Source of the DNA: Stichopus chloronotus | Taxonomy: Eukaryota > Echinodermata > Holothuroidea > Aspidochirotida > Stichopodidae | Assembly (NCBI GenBank): GCA_021234535.1 | Contig: SFZH01000008.1 | Span: forward strand, 8,688,897-8,752,896 | Length of the DNA stretch: 64,000 nt | Reading direction: 5' to 3' | Shown here: positions 11,035-21,058 of the stretch, piece by piece | Numbering within the stretch: position 1 is the first letter of the stretch | Layout: each line of letters begins with the position of its first letter | The notes under the pieces: model-generated | The model's input: only the letters and a program-made list of their open reading frames with translations | Database searches by the model: none | What the model was told of the DNA's origin: nothing | Program-made: the position numbers and the translations under genes

Positions 11035-11459
11035 GTAAGAACATATATCTTTGAAAAATATCATTTAAAAGGACATTACAATGTTATACAAGGAAATTGA
11101 TGGATAATGTCATTCATGTGTGCCATGAACAAAAAGAAAGTGGAAGTAGTGACATAGGTATAAGCCTCAGTACAATGCATTAGCAAACTTTATTAAATAC
11201 TGGACTGAAAATGAAAGAAGATTTTACTTCTGAAGTACAATCAGTTGACATATAAATATCTTCACAAATGAGGATGATGGCTGGCAATTACTTTCAGAGC
11301 ATGGTAATACTTTGGATTGCTTTCAAAAGCATTACTTGCACTTTCCCTGCAAATGTTTAGAGCAATTTACACTGAAGACTTACTATGAAATACTAACACA
11401 GAAAACCATTTTGCCAAAAAAAACTGTGGTGCCTTTTAGATTACTTAGATTAATTTCAG

Positions 11460-11551
11460 TATTGGTACGATTGTTAAGTGTGAGTCATAACACAACTCTA
11501 GTGGTTGGAGCTACAGCATTTGCTAATTGGCTCACTTACATGGCAGACAAG
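11460..11551 (+). CDS. gene 1 exon, helical segment
   Basis: The acceptor GATTAATTTCAG and donor GACAAG/GTATGG bound two bases plus 30 codons (LVRLLSVSHNTTLVV, then GATAFANWLTYMADK), ending in phase 0. Joined to the previous exon it reads KQKLASFK-V-LVRLLSV, a continuous helical sequence without stops, which is the main support. The next firm exon in the same phase is 14 kb away (25849), so further exons may lie between; candidates are listed at 15402, 17875 and 20966. No domain recognised. Confidence 0.58.
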
Positions 11552-12540
11552 GTATGGTATTCCTGTTAGGGCCAAAACATGATACCTGAAAATGAGAGCC
11601 TCAGACATCTCAAGAGACTTTTTTATCCTTTCACCCCTCCCCACTTTCTTGCATCCAGGGACACAATTTTGAGGTCAGTGGTTAACATGAATTGCTTGAA
11701 AATTCACACTCGATCCCAGCATATAGTGATGGTGGAACGTGAGGGCCGGTCCAGCGCTTGTCTGGTTAAGGTAGAAGACCGTTAGAGGTTGTGCTAAAAT
11801 AGTCCGCTGTGAACACTCTTTTTAGCAGTGGAAGCAGAACCAGAGAGTTTGGGGGGAGGGGTGGTTGGCACTCGGACCCCATGAAAAAGAGGCGTCTAAA
11901 GCTTTGCTTAACTCCTCCAGTATTTGCGTAGTGCTCCACGAACAGATGAAAGAGACGGGATGCATAATTCGACTGATGGTGGCATAGTCCTGACAGCATT
12001 CAGCCCCTTCCAAATTGTTGCCTGTTCTGTACAATCGTTTGGGAGTGCTGTTGTCATCCTTTATTTACCATTGCCTCCAGTGAATGATCTAAATGGAAAT
12101 GCAGACTCTCTTTGTTGCCATGAGGATACATTTTCTAAAGTTACTCCAAATTTGTGATGCATTTAGTTGTATCACTGCAATGGGAGTATGGACATAAAAG
12201 TTGGTAAGTTTTGTTCGCACCGTTAAATATTTTTATTAGATGTTAAATAGCTAGCTGTCCTTATAGCAGTGTCACCCTCGGATGTGTCTCCTCGGCAGCT
12301 TATCAAACTGCATTTGTTATGCTCTTGGCTTTTAACTTTGCTTTTTGATCCTCTCCCTTTGTTCATTAAGTCAAGGAATTTTAATTCATTTAGGGGGAAA
12401 GGTGGTTGTCAGTTACGTGAAATCTTTCTTCGTATGAGCTGTTACCTTGCATTTTGAAAGGTTATGTTTAGAAATTGGCTAAATAACCAAACAATTGGCC
12501 ACAATGTTTGTTTCAGCTGCAGGATAGAAGAGTCTGCTCA
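11552..12540. other. intron with one unresolved coding-like patch
   Basis: A G+C-richer patch at 11830-12040 is open on the minus strand (CQDYATISRIMHPVSFICSW) and partly on the plus strand. Neither strand has a clean pair of splice sites. It could be a transposon or processed-gene relic. A strong acceptor at about 12080 and a donor at 12204 are not joined by an open frame. Confidence 0.3.
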
Positions 12541-12825
12541 TTTTTTCAAAGGGTTGTAATCCCGAAGGTCTCTTTCTGAAGGGTCATTATTCCGAATCGA
12601 TCACGGGTGGTTGTTGTTATTCCAAGGGGTCATTATTCTGAATTGAACATTTTAAAGGGTCATTATTCAGAATGATTGCTATGCGGGAAGTCCGAAACCC
12701 TTTGAATAATAACCCTTCAGGACAACGCCCCATATATCTGTTCAATTTGGAATAACTACCCTTCCCAGTGAAATGACAACCCCTCGGATATTGATTAAAT
12801 AATGACCCTTTGGAAAAATGACCAT
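12541..12825. repeat. fold-back array of AAGGGTCATTATTC units
   Basis: The left half carries repeated AGGGTCATTATTC(C/T/A)GAA units on the plus strand (12590-12680). The right half carries the same unit inverted, for example AATAATAACCCTTCAGG, GGAATAACTACCCTTCC and AATAATGACCCTTTGG. It is therefore an inverted array of a short 20-25 bp repeat rather than a simple tandem array. Confidence 0.75.
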
Positions 12826-12887
12826 TACTTTCAATTCAGAGGAGCCTTGGGACTAATGATTGTTCAGAATAAAAACCTTATTCATGT

Positions 12888-13109
12888 GGTGAGTAATCAA
12901 AAATGCATCATTTGAATTTTGAAAGGTTTGGGTGAACAAATTATTGTTGAGCAACAAATAACTGAATTTCTATCTGAGAGAAACTTATATTTTGAAAAGG
13001 AGGCTACTTTCTATCCTAATTTTGAAAATTCTATACTTTTATGTCCACAAACATTGGTTTTAAAACTATGGTTGTTTCCTGTGAGACAAATGCCTATATT
13101 TCCCTTTAA
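12888..13109 (-). mobile_element. family A MITE, truncated, inverted
   Basis: The reverse complement starts TTAAAGGGAAATATAGGC and follows the complete copy at 47680 through TTTGTGGACATA, ATTCAGTTATTTGTTGC and TTTGTTCACCCAAAC to a GATGCAT block, then stops. The other end is missing. The short open frame over it is incidental. Confidence 0.75.
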
Positions 13110-14956
13110 AGAATATTTGAAACAGATGTAGGGCACAAAAGATTAGTTGATCAGAATTTTTGACTGTCATGCTGTTGATTGCTCGTAATTCTTTCCAACT
13201 TGAAAAGAGAAATCACATATTCCTGGTTATCTCTGTGCAGTGGCGAGTTGATACTTTGTGCATTGAAAAAGAAAAAGCAACAGTACAGATTACAAAAACT
13301 TACTGTGTCTTCCTATTTTAACAAAGCAAACTTTTGTATTTGTTTTTGTTCTTGAATTGCCAGTACCTCCTAGCCGGTCGCCAATCATGACTCTACCTTC
13401 TTGCTCAAATTACTCTTTCCTGTTATTTTGTCTGCTCAGGGAAAAGTTGTCAAGAGATAAGAGGATTTAGAGGATAAGAGAATTTAACAAACACAGCCTG
13501 CATTTCTTATGTATTAAAGATAATCATGGTAGCATGGTTTTAAAAGATTTGCATTCCCAGTGCTTCTGTACCAACTGTCCAACAGCTACACTTCCAACAG
13601 CTGTGTGTTTTGCAAACATGTTACTAAAATTTGTTTCTACCATAGAAATGAAATTGCTGGGATTCAGGATTATCTGTAACCCACTGTATAATTTGTCTAC
13701 AGAATACCTTGTCACAATGCAAAAATGGTTGTGTGCAAAACCGGCCAAATATGGCAGATTTGTGCAACAAAAGTTGTCGGTAATCAATCGTGTAAAAAGC
13801 CGAAAAAGTGGCAAAAAGAGACCTTGACCTTGACCTTGACTCGTATGTATTGCTCAAAAGGTCTCATTGAAATGATATTCGTACATTTTTCGGATTTTAA
13901 AGAGTGCAGCGACGTGACCCTAGTGCTCGTAATTAGCGAATATATAACAGTTAAAGGCTGTATTGCATCACCCTAAGCTATATTTTTACCTCCCTGAAAG
14001 GAAAATTCTCAACTGGTTCTAAGTTACAGTACTCTTAGATTGCCAGCAAATTCGAAAGATGCAAAGCAGCTCGTATAACACAGCGTGCACAGGGATCCAT
14101 TGTGTTGATTACACATGTGGAGGAATGTAAGACAGGCTGAGGGAGGGACTAGAGGTAGGTGGTTGGGAGAATTGAAACTGTCTGGGGTGATGCATTACAG
14201 CCTTTAAGTTACACATTCCAGTAGTTACGAATTTTGTGACTCTTAACTTGCACTGGCTTTGTGAATATGAAATGGAACTAATGTGAAAAGTGTCTGCAGG
14301 GTCATGACTTCAAACAACAAACTGAATTGTTGTTCCTTCGTTTGTGACACATGGGGATCCTCTTGGTCGTTTGACCATTCGACATTTAATTAGTATGCAA
14401 AGAAAACTTCTTGACAGGTTTAAGAGACTTTTTCACAAAACAACTCCATGTGCCTCTATAAATGTATACTGCCAGGTTGTGCTAGAAATAAAAAAAAAAA
14501 AAAATAAGGAAAACATATATGGTGACCATACTTCACTTACAAGGAGAGTTACGCACATATTCAACTTCTATGAAAGTTTTCGAGAGACATTCAATCACAT
14601 CTAACAAGACAAAACATTTATACGTAAATTTGTCGAAATAGAAGCATCTCCCGGAAAACGTCCGTCTGTGTATGTTCAACACTCATGACTGACTGACAAC
14701 AGTTCAGGGTATGTGGAATAGGCAAACCTGCGTGCATGCGTACGTAGAGCACACCACAGCATGATCACTTTCGAAATCAGGTGCGGTTCTTGGGGTATTT
14801 ATCGGGCTAATTCACATTTTACCATCTAAGAGGAGCACCACCAAGTGAACCAAGAAATTGTTTGAGAAAAAAGCCTCCCAGATTGCAGGAAGCACTTGGC
14901 ATATTTCTCTGGTCTCTAAATGGCAAAGAGACATCCTTTATTTTGAGATGTCATGC
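13110..14956. other. intron or intergenic sequence
   Basis: Open on both strands around 13524-13857, next to CCTTGACCTTGACCTTGACT (13822-13841), probably an old repeat. A good acceptor at about 13440 has no usable frame or donor. No supported exon. Confidence 0.35.
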
Positions 14957-15266
14957 TTAAAGGGGAATTCTAGTCAAGGAACACGTCTTCTGACTTATTT
15001 AAACCATTTCAAACCATTTTCATTCAGATTCTTGACGTTTTGAAATGAACTTCCAACGGGAACATGGTATGTTTAAATTTCCCGCCCCACAGAGTTTCTA
15101 ACACTATGCATGTACATGAAGGGCGTGGCCATTATGATGTAATTGACTGTGATCTCTGTGGCTTGTGACTTGAGAGGCTCATTTCAAAAGGTCAAGAATA
15201 TGAATGAAAATGGTCTGAAATGTCTAAAGTCAGAAGACATGTTCCTTGACTGGAATTCCCCTTTAA
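14957..15266. mobile_element. family B foldback MITE, TTAA-ended
   Basis: The 310-bp element begins TTAAAGGGGAATTC and ends with the exact inverse GAATTCCCCTTTAA. The arms stay similar for about 90 bases: AGTCAAGGAACACGTCTTCT against AGTCAAGGAACATGTCTTCT, then CCATTTTCATTCA, TTCTTGAC and TTTTGAAATGA in both. No open frame is present, so it is a non-autonomous foldback. TTAA at both ends is typical of piggyBac-type targets. Confidence 0.88.
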
Positions 15267-15401
15267 AAAGCATACTCTTCGGAAAAATAAAATAAAGGTG
15301 AATCATCCGCTCTTTTTCTTTCAGGGGGCTGGCCAAAATTTTTTTGGCTAACCCCCCAAGCCCCCTGTAGAGCTAAGACTGCTGTTGATCCATTTCTGTA
15401 G

Positions 15402-15557
15402 GTGATGTCAGTGTATGATTTTTGTGACAATGATAGGCGAGACCCGCCCGTTCTGTGGGTTCACCGGCAACGTTTCGATGTGGACGAATTTGCGCGGTGC
15501 GGAATGGCAAGATGCAATTTTCACTTAAGAAGAGCTTTCACTTTAAACTTTCCATGA
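15402..15557 (+). CDS. candidate exon, unknown product
   Basis: After an acceptor CATTTCTGTAG a phase-0 frame runs 51 codons to a TGA at 15555, with VYDFCDNDRRDPPVLWVHRQ, RFDVDEFARCGMARC and NFHLRRAF. G+C is well above local background and the residue mix is protein-like. No convincing donor exists inside it (CGCG/GTGCGG at about 15517 is the best). It is therefore either a terminal exon, a poorly spliced internal exon of gene 1, which would be phase-compatible at its start, or a relic of transposon coding sequence. Confidence 0.33.
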   Translation: MMSVYDFCDNDRRDPPVLWVHRQRFDVDEFARCGMARCNFHLRRAFTLNFP

Positions 15558-15780
15558 CCCTAAAGCTTTGGCAAAAGAAGACGTCATGATAATCACAATG
15601 GTTGCACTGGAAGGTGTGTCAGATGAAAGAGATTACTTTTGTTTTCATGTTCGCGGCCTGTGATGTACAAAAACACACAGCCATTTGGTTTAGAGTATTA
15701 TTTATCAGTTCCTGATTACTGTCTGTTTACTGTTTTTACCAAATTTGACCTTTGAAAGCAAAGCAAGCCATTTTCAAGAC

Positions 15781-15870
15781 CTTATTTGTGATTGCATCAA
15801 GAAACTCGTCTCTCGACTCTTGCGTAACGACTCTTTGTCTATCACGGTTTTGATGAAATCGTTTCTTTTG
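15781..15870 (-). CDS. candidate exon, unknown product
   Basis: On the minus strand the acceptor TTCGTGAATTGCAG is followed by exactly 30 codons, beginning QKKRFHQNRDRQRVV and ending SRDEFLDAITNK, before a weak donor AAG/GTCTTG. It is phase 0 at both ends. It lies inside the span of the plus-strand gene, which lowers its probability. The frame stays open to 15736. Confidence 0.22.
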
Positions 15871-17874
15871 CTGCAATTCACGAAATAAATGAAAGAATGC
15901 ACCGTCAGATGCTTGAGAGGTTATTAAGATGATGACGATGCAACAAACTATAGAGTTTGTGAGCAAGCTAAACAGAAGAAAAACAAAGGGGAAAGATGGG
16001 TGAATGAAGATTGTCAATAGATTTGCATTAAAGTAGTATTACAGGCATTCAAGGTGTTTTAAGATGTAAAATTTTGCAAATTGTAGTAGTTTTTCATGAT
16101 GTGACAAATTCTGTAATGCAGAATGTATTCTGCATAATCGCAGAATTTTGTTGTGTATTGCCATAGAATTAAGTTCTTTGGGAAGTAGCTAAATTAACAA
16201 GGATACTGCGGTATGTTGAAAGATATGCTTTGTTGGTGTCCTCAGCAGCTCTAAATGTAATCTGACTGTAGCTTTCATGTAAAAATTTGCAAGTGTGAAA
16301 TGAAACGCAACGAAAAGCACTGGACGCATGCATACTTGTAGGATTTGACAGGAAGTATTGTGTCAAACTCATCTCAGATTGAAGTAGAATGAAGTTACGC
16401 CAAGGAAAGAAGAGGCCCTAAGACAGGGACACTATGACATGCTGAAATATAAGCTGTATCGGCCACAACAACTCTGTCTTCAGTGTTATACAGCTGCAAA
16501 CCCTTGCTAAACATAGGACTGGTTCAGGGTTCACCTAGCTATAGGTTGGGGATTAGGCAATTTTCCAAAATACCTCCCGAAAGATGGACTTTCCTACCCC
16601 TCACTGTCTGCGAAAGACTGACAGAGTGGTCCTGTTGGACATTCACATGTCTGCCTGAATTGATTGACTCCTTCACGTAAAAAAACGCCGTTTAATCGCA
16701 CTGCCGTTCCGGTTTTCGTCGCCCCAGGCATATATCAAGGCAACCGCATCATTCGAAAGAAATTCAATACCTCTCTCCACTGGCTGACTGGCCTCTTTTA
16801 AACAAGATAACATAAAAAAGTGAAATTTACAATAGAATATGGACAACAATCCGCGAACTGGTATCTAGTTGTCTTCCCTTTAAGATCTAATGGTAGGATA
16901 CCGAACAAGGACATGAATTCCAGGGTTGCTTTTTGGCATTTTGGATGCCCCAAATTTATGGTGTATTTGCCATGTTCTGCATTCATTGGGTGTTTTTTTT
17001 TTTTTCGTTCTTCTGTAAGGACTTACGAACTTTACAAATCTAATTTGAGTTTTCCATGTTTTTTTTTAAAGCCTGTAATCCTGGCTGTAGAATTCTCCAT
17101 CTTCTAGCTGCACCCCATAAAATTGAATGATAGCGTAATGAAGTATTTCTAGTAACAAAAATTATGTGCCCACATCAGAGACCAGGTAATAAATTGTGAC
17201 CGTTTCATTATTTTTTTTCCTATAAATACAGCATCAAATGTCATGGAAATAATGTACCCGTATGTGGCATTTTTTCACCCCAATTTTGCAGGTATTAATT
17301 TGGCTGGTTGCACCATGGAAAAATTGTCAAGCCTGCAGATTTACTTTTTAAAACCCACAGTGTCACCAGCTAGAATGAGGTAATTAATCATAAAAAGGTG
17401 GTTGATAGATGAATAGTAACTTTTCCTTTTTGCACAATTTTTCTGCTTATTCCCACAGAGGGACATTCCATCCCATGTCAAAATGCTGTGCAAACACCAC
17501 TCTTCAGTACTGCATCCCTTTAAATTTAAACTGTTACTATTGTTGTTGTCTGAGTTGAGGAATAAGAATGCATACAATCTTTGGTGAATAGGTCAACTAA
17601 TTGCCTTGCACTCCAGTCATGCTGGCCGGCAGCAATGATGTTGGCAAAAGGCAAGTTGCCCGTTGAAACAGAATCTCAAAGGTCACAACAATTACAAGGA
17701 CAACTAAAATAGATTTAAATAAAAAAAAATGCCACAAAAATGCAACAAAACACAACCATTGAACACCTGAATAGTCAGAGCAATGAAGAGAGAATGCCAT
17801 TCTTGTTGATTATGTGTGACAAACCAAGCATGAAAGCACTGGTGTTTGGTGACAGTTTATCTGCCCTTTCCCAG

Positions 17875-17953
17875 TTTGTCACCGAGAAAGTTTATATCTC
17901 AGATTTTTTTTCTGGTCCTTTTTATCTTTCCCTAAAATGGGCAGCGTTAACAG
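17875..17953 (+). CDS. candidate exon, unknown product
   Basis: The strong acceptor TATCTGCCCTTTCCCAG and donor AACAG/GTAATA bound 26 codons plus one base. The peptide is FVTEKVYISDFFSG followed by PFYLSLKWAALT. It could follow the exon at 11460 in frame, but it ends in phase 1, whereas 25849 needs phase 0, so another exon would be required. Confidence 0.3.
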
Positions 17954-18177
17954 GTAATATCCTCCTAAAGGCCCCAGGGAGGTCACCGGGTTAGATTACC
18001 AGACACTCATGAATGCACTGTGTCATGCCAGCTGCCAGTTTTGGTAGGAATTTCTGGACACAGTTCCTAAATACTTTAGCACAACTGTTGGAGATTTTGG
18101 TGGCTGAGAAGAACTCAGTGGTTCTGAATATTGGGAATTATAAGCCTCTGAAAAAGAGGCATATTTTGGATTTGTAG

Positions 18178-18266
18178 GAGGCAGTTGAATGGACGGTACA
18201 AAAAGTTTGGAGCTTTTGGCTTAATTTGGTTGTTGGAATTCTGCTCCGTTAATATGGATTGTAAAG
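18178..18266 (+). CDS. candidate exon, unknown product
   Basis: The acceptor ATTTTGGATTTGTAG and strong donor TGTAAAG/GTAAGC bound 89 bases. Only one frame is open throughout (RQLNGRYKKFGAFGL, then IWLLEF), and it needs two bases from the previous exon. No phase-compatible partner was found. Confidence 0.25.
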
Positions 18267-18994
18267 GTAAGCCAAGTCCTGAAGCTCCTAAGTATTGTTC
18301 AGTTCTTGTATATTAGTTGCATTCAGTTGAAAGTCAGGCTTAATAGTGTTATCCTGTACATAGGCCTTTGCATGGAATTACTGTTACTGTTAGATCTATA
18401 GAGAAGTGTGCATTCCAAACTGCGGCTATATTCCCCAGAATAAATCTGTGTGAATCGGGCAAAAAATTGTTTTTGCATGAAAGTGACTTAGCCAATCAGC
18501 TTTCATTATTAGGGTTATGCATAGGGTTAGAGGTAAACACAGGTACTTTTGGAGGTCATTTTGGTAATCAGTTTTTGGCCCAGACATGAATGTCCTGAAT
18601 GTGCAGTAATTCATTCGTCTGCTGGCCCATTCCCACAATAACAGCTGGTACTATACTTGCGGTGGTGTTTGTTGATAGGGCCCAATCTGTGCGTGGATGT
18701 ATGATTGTTTAACAGTTCCGGCAATGTAGGTAATGACACGTCCAGGGAGTGGTAAACTGCACTGTGTGCGTGAGAACAGCATGTTCGGGCTAATGTTGGA
18801 ACAAGGAATGGACTAGAATTTTAGAAATTGTTCCTAAAGTTGATGAAAATGCCAGTACGATTATGACACTGCTTTCAGTTACAGGATGTCTGTGCAACAG
18901 ATTCCCTCTGCTAGCTCCAAAAACGGAAGAAAAAGCCTGAGGGTTCTGTTCCGGAAGCATATCTTTGTATTTTCCTCTTTTACAAATAATGCTA

Positions 18995-19631
18995 ACACTT
19001 GAAGACCCAGATGAAAGAGCAAATGTAAGTTTGGTTCTTATCACAAGAACCTTCAAAAGAATAGATGTCAATAGCGTTGAGGGTCATAGGAGTCTTATCT
19101 TTCAAGGAAAAGTAGTTACCAACTTTGAAAGTTTTGAAAGCCACATGGCATTTCTTATTGATACTTCTAACATGATTAGTTAAAGATCTTAGATAAGCAC
19201 CAAACTTACATTGGTAAGACAAAAAGGCATCTAGCAACCAGGATCAAGGAACATTGCTCAGGAAAATCAGCTATCCATGAACACATTACTCAGTGAATAG
19301 ACTGCTGAATAGCAAACAGCAATAATTTCACCATCATAGATACCAGAAATACAGATTTTGAACTCAAAATCAAAGAAGCCTTTCATATCAAAAAAGTCAA
19401 ACCTGTTCTAAATAACCAACTGTTCCAACATGGATCATCCTATACACCCAGCATTTTCCAAAACCTGTCAGACATTATATTTCTGATACTATATTGTCTT
19501 GTCATGCTACTTTTGTATATATCACTTACCTGAGGAGGAAGATGTGATATCTTCGAAAGCGTTTGTATTAATCTATGACTTTCGTTAACATTTTCATGTT
19601 AATTTGCTCTTTCATCTGGCTCTTCAAATGT
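18995..19631 (+). mobile_element. Penelope-like element remnant with inverted ends
   Basis: A GIY-YIG-type coding remnant (19207-19533) lies between two inverted arms of 30 bases, 18995-19024 and 19602-19631, which match at 28 of 30 positions around CCAGATGAAAGAGCAAAT. Penelope-like retroelements encode a reverse transcriptase followed by a GIY-YIG endonuclease and often carry inverted or tandem terminal copies. Only the endonuclease end is present here, so this is a 5'-truncated, decayed insertion. Confidence 0.7.
19207..19533 (+). pseudogene. GIY-YIG endonuclease remnant of a Penelope-like element
   Basis: The frame opens YIGKTKRHLATRIKEHCSG, with the tyrosine-isoleucine-glycine core and the following Lys-Arg/Arg-Ile-Lys-Glu-His helix characteristic of the endonuclease domain of Penelope-like elements. 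It goes on SAIHEHITQ, then two in-frame TGA stops, then FTIIDTRNTDFELKIKEAFH, VKPVLNNQLFQHGSS and a terminal TGA at 19531. The conserved Glu in FELKIKEA is present. Upstream reverse-transcriptase sequence is missing. The two stops show it is not functional. Confidence 0.8.
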
Positions 19632-19639
19632 ACAACTCT

Positions 19640-20965
19640 TCCTAAATTATATTACTGACATGTACTTACTAGTGTGTAAGCCAGATCTCTGGCAAGTAAT
19701 TTAAGAGTCAATTAATATAGGCATTAGAGAAATGCAGACACTGTACAGTTCTCCACATCATCATGTTGCATTTTACTTCACGAGCCACATATATCAAAAC
19801 TGTTAGGTATAAACACATTTCCAATTGATTGTCATTCAAGTTTTTTGTCTACAACTAGCATAACTTCCCACTGTCCAAACAACAGTTCTCCTCCTGCAGT
19901 ACGAAGGACACTATACACATGTATATACAGTACATTATCCCTCTTTGCAGTTTGTCCTCTGTACAGTACCTCAGTGCAAAGCCAGCTATGGAATCAGCCA
20001 GCAATGGAATCCTTGGGAAAGAGGATTGACTTTACATGATTAAATCTTGTTTATCAGCAGTGCTGTGTGTATTGTAGTATGGGAGCTCTAACAATAGCTG
20101 TATTATTTTACAGTGTGAACAAGAATGCTAAGTGGTCAGTGGTATTTTGGTAATGTGGGGAGGGACAGTGCGGTGGCATATCCAGGACTGGTATGCAATA
20201 GCTATTGTTAGAATACTATGTAAGAACTGCCAGTCAGAGTATAATACGTGGTCTGTTTGATGAACCATGTTCCATGATGGACAACTGCAGGTCATGAGTA
20301 CCACATCGCTTTTCTTGTACATGTAGTTTCTTGGTTATTTGAAACCAGCAGAGGTCAAGCTGTGAAAACATGTAAATGCAAAATCTCAAGAACCCAATTG
20401 TGAAGTGAAGTAGTTGATCATGCAGACATGAAAGAGAACCCTGAATTTGTTTTGGTTTGTGTCATTTATGGTCATTAGAGGTCATACTGAAAAGTGGATC
20501 ACAGGGTCTCTAGAGAGGTGCGTTAGCTTGGACATCACATGCGGAATGTCTCCGTTGTGTTGGTGGTTGATGCATCGCATTACAGCATGGTGGTGTACAT
20601 TTTTGAATTTGAAGAAGTTAGTGATTTGGTATGGTGGATCTCTGGTGGACTATCACCATGCCACAGTTCATTGACACCAGTAAACCACCACGCCGCATTT
20701 TTGCATTCTGTTTTCAAGATTTTCTATGCACAGTCATATTTACTGTACATGTGCAGTCTCCCTCCTTGCCTCTGCAAGTAACAAAACATGTATCATGGTA
20801 TGGGGGGGGGTAGTATAAGGAAAGTTTTCTGATTACATAATTAGCTGTGTGCTATGGCAATATGCAGATGACAATAACTATGTAAATTAAGTTAGCTTTA
20901 AGCTGGAATGTGAGTTGTACTGGCAATCATCTTGTCATCTACCTTTGTCCTTTGTCCTTTGTCAG
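19640..20965. other. intron or intergenic sequence
   Basis: No firm exon. A 36-base segment at about 20115-20150 between TATTATTTTACAG and TTTTG/GTAATG is open in one frame (VNKNAKWSVVF) but too short to call. Around 20340-20520 there are GGTCAT/AGGTCAT words similar to the 144-bp array at 8.4-8.9 kb. Confidence 0.3.
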
Positions 20966-21058
20966 TGTTTCGGGGATGAGAAAGCGGGAGAAAAGATCGC
21001 CTGTCACAAAATCGGACAGAGAACTATGCAACTCGTCTTCCAGATAATTTGGATATGA
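20966..21058 (+). CDS. candidate exon, unknown product
   Basis: An excellent acceptor (CCTTTGTCCTTTGTCAG) is followed in phase 0 by CFGDEKAGEKIACHKIGQRT, then MQLVFQIIWI and a TGA. A second frame, using one leading base, is also open (SGMRKREKRSPVTKSDRE) to a TAA. The segment is much richer in G+C than its flanks, which supports real exon sequence. There is no good donor, so it may be an alternative terminal exon of gene 1 or belong to another transcript. Confidence 0.37.
   Translation, partial: CFGDEKAGEKIACHKIGQRTMQLVFQIIWI

Noticed and set aside
11766..12034. Two overlapping minus-strand frames in a G+C-richer patch
   Set aside because: Both read through frame-shifted neighbours without splice signals, and no transposon motif could be confirmed.
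15324..15365. Hairpin GGGGGCTGGCCAAAA / TTTTGGCTAACCCCC
   Set aside because: A short imperfect inverted repeat with a good acceptor in front, but no element boundary, frame or copy elsewhere in the window.
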